Source: Clostridiales bacterium UBA4959 (GTDB lineage Bacteria; Bacillota; Clostridia; Oscillospirales; CAG-272). From it: a stretch of DNA of 7,314 bases. The notes beneath the pieces are model-generated. The model saw nothing but the letters and a program-made list of their open reading frames with translations. It was not told where the DNA came from and did not search any database. The position numbers and the translations under genes are program-made. Numbering within the stretch: the stretch's first letter is position 1; each line of letters opens with the position of its first letter. This document shows, in pieces, positions 5,406 through 7,314 of the stretch. The stretch spans positions 19,294-26,607 of the forward strand of contig DHAH01000162.1 of NCBI GenBank assembly GCA_002397345.1. Direction: 5' to 3'.

Positions 5406-7124
5406 ATGGCGCTTGGAAATTTGAACGAAATTCAAAATCTGCTGCGATCCGATCCGCGTCTGGTCGTGGGCGGCCAGACAGAGATAATTATAAAATATAA
5501 CGGTGATATAGAAAAAGTCGCGCGGCAGGTAGGCGCTGTAGTCGAAATCTTAGGCGACGGATATGCGATCATGACTATTGGAGTCGATCAAATACCGGGC
5601 CTATTAAGCTTTAAAGAAGTCGAATACCTCGAGCTGCCGAAGACACTGACATTTGAATTATATTATAATATCAGTGTCGCGTGTATAACACGCATCCATG
5701 GTCAGCGCTTCGGGCTGCGGGGAAACGGCACTATTATCGGAATAATAGATTCAGGTATCGACTATACCCACCCTGATTTTATTAACGACGACGGTACCAG
5801 CCGCATACTTTTCGCGTGGGATCAATTCGGAACGGGCGAGCCGCCCGCGGGATTCCGCAGCGGCGTGGAATATACAAACGCAAAAATTAATGAAGCGCTG
5901 CGCAGTCCGAATCCGTTCGAAGTCGTACCGCTGGTCGATACGATAGGTCACGGAACGGCGGTATCGGCTATCGCCGCGGGTAACGGGCGCGCCAGCGAGG
6001 GTACGCAAATCGGCGTCGCGCCTGAAGCGAATTTAATCGTAGTGAAGCTCGGTCAGGTCGGATACGAGGCGTTCGCCCGGACAACGGAGATCATGCGCGC
6101 GATAAAATATATTTCCGATAAAGCTGAAGCGCTGGGTATGCCGGTGAGCATAAATCTAAGTTATGGCACAAACAACGGTCCGCACGACGGCAACACACTG
6201 TTTGAAAATTATATAGATGATGTTTCACAGAAATGGAAAACGGTGATTTCGGTTGCCTCCGGGAACGAAGGTGCCGCCGGTCATCATTTTGCGGGTACGG
6301 CGGTTCAAGGGCGCACAACATCGGTGGATTTTACGACTCCGGGCGATGTTTATAAAATATATGTCTCCATGTGGAAGAATTTTAATGATTCTTTTGTATA
6401 CAGCATCGTGGCGCCCAGCGGCGACAGATCGAGTCAAATGCGCCCCACAACGCGCTTTTTATTTGATAATTTAGACGGCGTCAGAATCACGGGTTTTAAT
6501 GTCCAGCCGACGATATACACAACTTTTCAGGAGCTTTATTTTCTTTTCGAGGGTGAAGATAAACCCATACCGCAGGGGTTGTGGAGGATTGAAATTTACG
6601 GCGAGCAAGTGGTTGACGGACGGTTTGACATCTGGCTGCCGAATACCGACGATGTTTCATACGGAACGGCATTTGTAACGCCCGACACGTCGCTAACGCT
6701 CACTCTGCCATCAACGGCGGCTTATGTAATCTCGGTGGGTGGATATAACGGGCGTACCGGCACGCTCGCAGCGTTCTCCGGACGCGGATACACGCGCGGC
6801 AATGTTATGATAAAACCCGATCTTGTCGCGCCGGCGGTCGATATAATCACCGCTGTTCCGGGCGGCGGATACGACAGATTCAGCGGCACGAGCATGGCCG
6901 CGCCGTTTGTGACCGGAGCGGCGGCGCTGATGATGGAATGGGGCGTCGTCAGGGGACACGACCGGTTTTTATATGGTCAGCGTGTCAAGGCGTTTTTACA
7001 AAAGGGAGCCCGCCGCGACCACAATATCACATATCCAAACAATCAATGGGGTTACGGTACGCTGTGCCTTGAAAATTCAATGCTGCTGCTGTATGACTAC
7101 ACAGGAGGTGGCACATCGATATGA
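5406..7124 (+). CDS. Csp-like subtilisin family (S8) germination protease
   Basis: Predicted serine protease of the CspA/B/C group; its likely role is to cut pro-SleC into active enzyme at germination. Residues 1 to about 82 are a prodomain ending near VEYLELPK. The catalytic domain carries the complete triad: D115 (IIDSGID), H182 (GHGTAVS) and S496 (SGTSMAAP), with oxyanion-hole N287 (ASGNEG). Roughly residues 293-420 are a beta-rich insertion between the N287 and S496 segments. It matches the jelly-roll domain that distinguishes Csp proteins from ordinary subtilisins. There is no signal peptide, as expected for proteases made inside the sporangium. The 572-residue length fits the family. 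Unlike C. difficile CspC and CspA, which are pseudoproteases, this copy should be active and so is CspB-like in function; orthology to one Csp cannot be fixed from one sequence. AAGGAG (5386-5391) lies 14 bases before the ATG, a rather long spacing. Its stop overlaps the next start. Confidence 0.9.
   Translation: MALGNLNEIQNLLRSDPRLVVGGQTEIIIKYNGDIEKVARQVGAVVEILGDGYAIMTIGVDQIPGLLSFKEVEYLELPKTLTFELYYNISVACITRIHGQRFGLRGNGTIIGIIDSGIDYTHPDFINDDGTSRILFAWDQFGTGEPPAGFRSGVEYTNAKINEALRSPNPFEVVPLVDTIGHGTAVSAIAAGNGRASEGTQIGVAPEANLIVVKLGQVGYEAFARTTEIMRAIKYISDKAEALGMPVSINLSYGTNNGPHDGNTLFENYIDDVSQKWKTVISVASGNEGAAGHHFAGTAVQGRTTSVDFTTPGDVYKIYVSMWKNFNDSFVYSIVAPSGDRSSQMRPTTRFLFDNLDGVRITGFNVQPTIYTTFQELYFLFEGEDKPIPQGLWRIEIYGEQVVDGRFDIWLPNTDDVSYGTAFVTPDTSLTLTLPSTAAYVISVGGYNGRTGTLAAFSGRGYTRGNVMIKPDLVAPAVDIITAVPGGGYDRFSGTSMAAPFVTGAAALMMEWGVVRGHDRFLYGQRVKAFLQKGARRDHNITYPNNQWGYGTLCLENSMLLLYDYTGGGTSI
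7103..7110 (+). promoter_or_regulatory. Ribosome-binding site of the downstream subtilase-like gene
   Basis: AGGAGGTG is a near-perfect Shine-Dalgarno sequence inside the 3' end of the protease gene, 10 bases before the ATG at 7121. It supports translation of the overlapping downstream frame and suggests that the two genes are coupled. Confidence 0.75.
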
Positions 7125-7314
7125 ACGGCAATCAAAATCCTGCCAACTTTCAAGCGAATAGGGAATTTGTACTCGATCCCGATACTATCGACATAGTGAT
7201 CAAAGCAAACGAATTTTTCCTTGAAAAAATTGAAAAGCTTCCTTTTTTAAAATTAACGCACGTTTTATCCAACAGGTTTATTATCGCATACATAAGACGT
7301 TCTGACATTGAAAA
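7121..7314 (+). CDS. Partial gene: probable second Csp-like subtilase (prodomain only visible)
   Basis: An open frame begins at the ATG that overlaps the preceding stop (ATGA) and is still open at the window edge, giving 64 residues. The visible part has no catalytic motif. It does resemble the prodomain of the preceding protease. IDIVIKANEFFLEKI here matches EIIIKYNGDIEKV there. HVLSNRFIIAYIRRSDI (47-63) lines up with EILGDGYAIMTIGVDQI at the same residue numbers, sharing hydrophobic positions and I55, I58 and I63. Tandem csp genes are usual in Clostridia, so a second subtilase paralogue is the best reading. It cannot be told whether this copy keeps its triad or is a pseudoprotease like CspC. 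Confidence is high that it is a gene, moderate for the family. Confidence 0.7.
   Translation, partial: MNGNQNPANFQANREFVLDPDTIDIVIKANEFFLEKIEKLPFLKLTHVLSNRFIIAYIRRSDIE

Overview
The window looks like chromosomal DNA of an anaerobic, endospore-forming Firmicute of the class Clostridia, probably an uncultured lineage. The main reason is a SleC-type spore cortex-lytic enzyme beside a Csp-type subtilisin-like protease, a pairing known from clostridial spore germination. Shine-Dalgarno sites (AAGGAG, AGGAGG), a consensus sigma-A promoter and intrinsic terminators also fit. No tRNA, rRNA, CRISPR array, insertion sequence or phage gene was recognised.

Layout from left to right. (1) At 60-1145 (minus) lies an exported lipoprotein with an FKBP-type, trigger-factor-like prolyl isomerase fold, read from a near-consensus sigma-A promoter. 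(2) Divergent from it, at 1311-2318 (plus), is an RlmM/FtsJ-like 2'-O-ribose RNA methyltransferase with a THUMP-like N-terminal half. (3) At 2374-3864 (plus) is a glycoside hydrolase family 5 enzyme with intact catalytic residues. It has no signal peptide, and about 150 residues of beta-rich sequence interrupt its barrel. (4) The 161-bp convergent gap at 3865-4025 holds two strong hairpin terminators; the second is usable from both sides. (5) At 4026-5276 (minus) is a SleC homologue with a beta-sandwich N-terminal pro-region, a SpoIID-like catalytic core and a C-terminal peptidoglycan-binding domain. (6) Divergent from it, at 5406-7124 (plus), is a Csp-like subtilase with an intact Asp/His/Ser triad. 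(7) Its stop codon overlaps the start of another gene (ATGA) that runs off the window. The first 64 residues of that gene align with the Csp prodomain, so a second subtilase paralogue is likely.

The functional core is the right-hand 3.3 kb. In Clostridium perfringens and Clostridioides difficile, Csp proteases cut inactive pro-SleC during germination, and active SleC then breaks down the spore cortex. Here the probable protease and its probable substrate share one 129-bp divergent intergenic region, which contains a candidate sigma-E-like (mother-cell) promoter facing the protease. The left-hand genes (protein folding, RNA modification, sugar hydrolysis) show no clear link to germination and look like ordinary neighbours.
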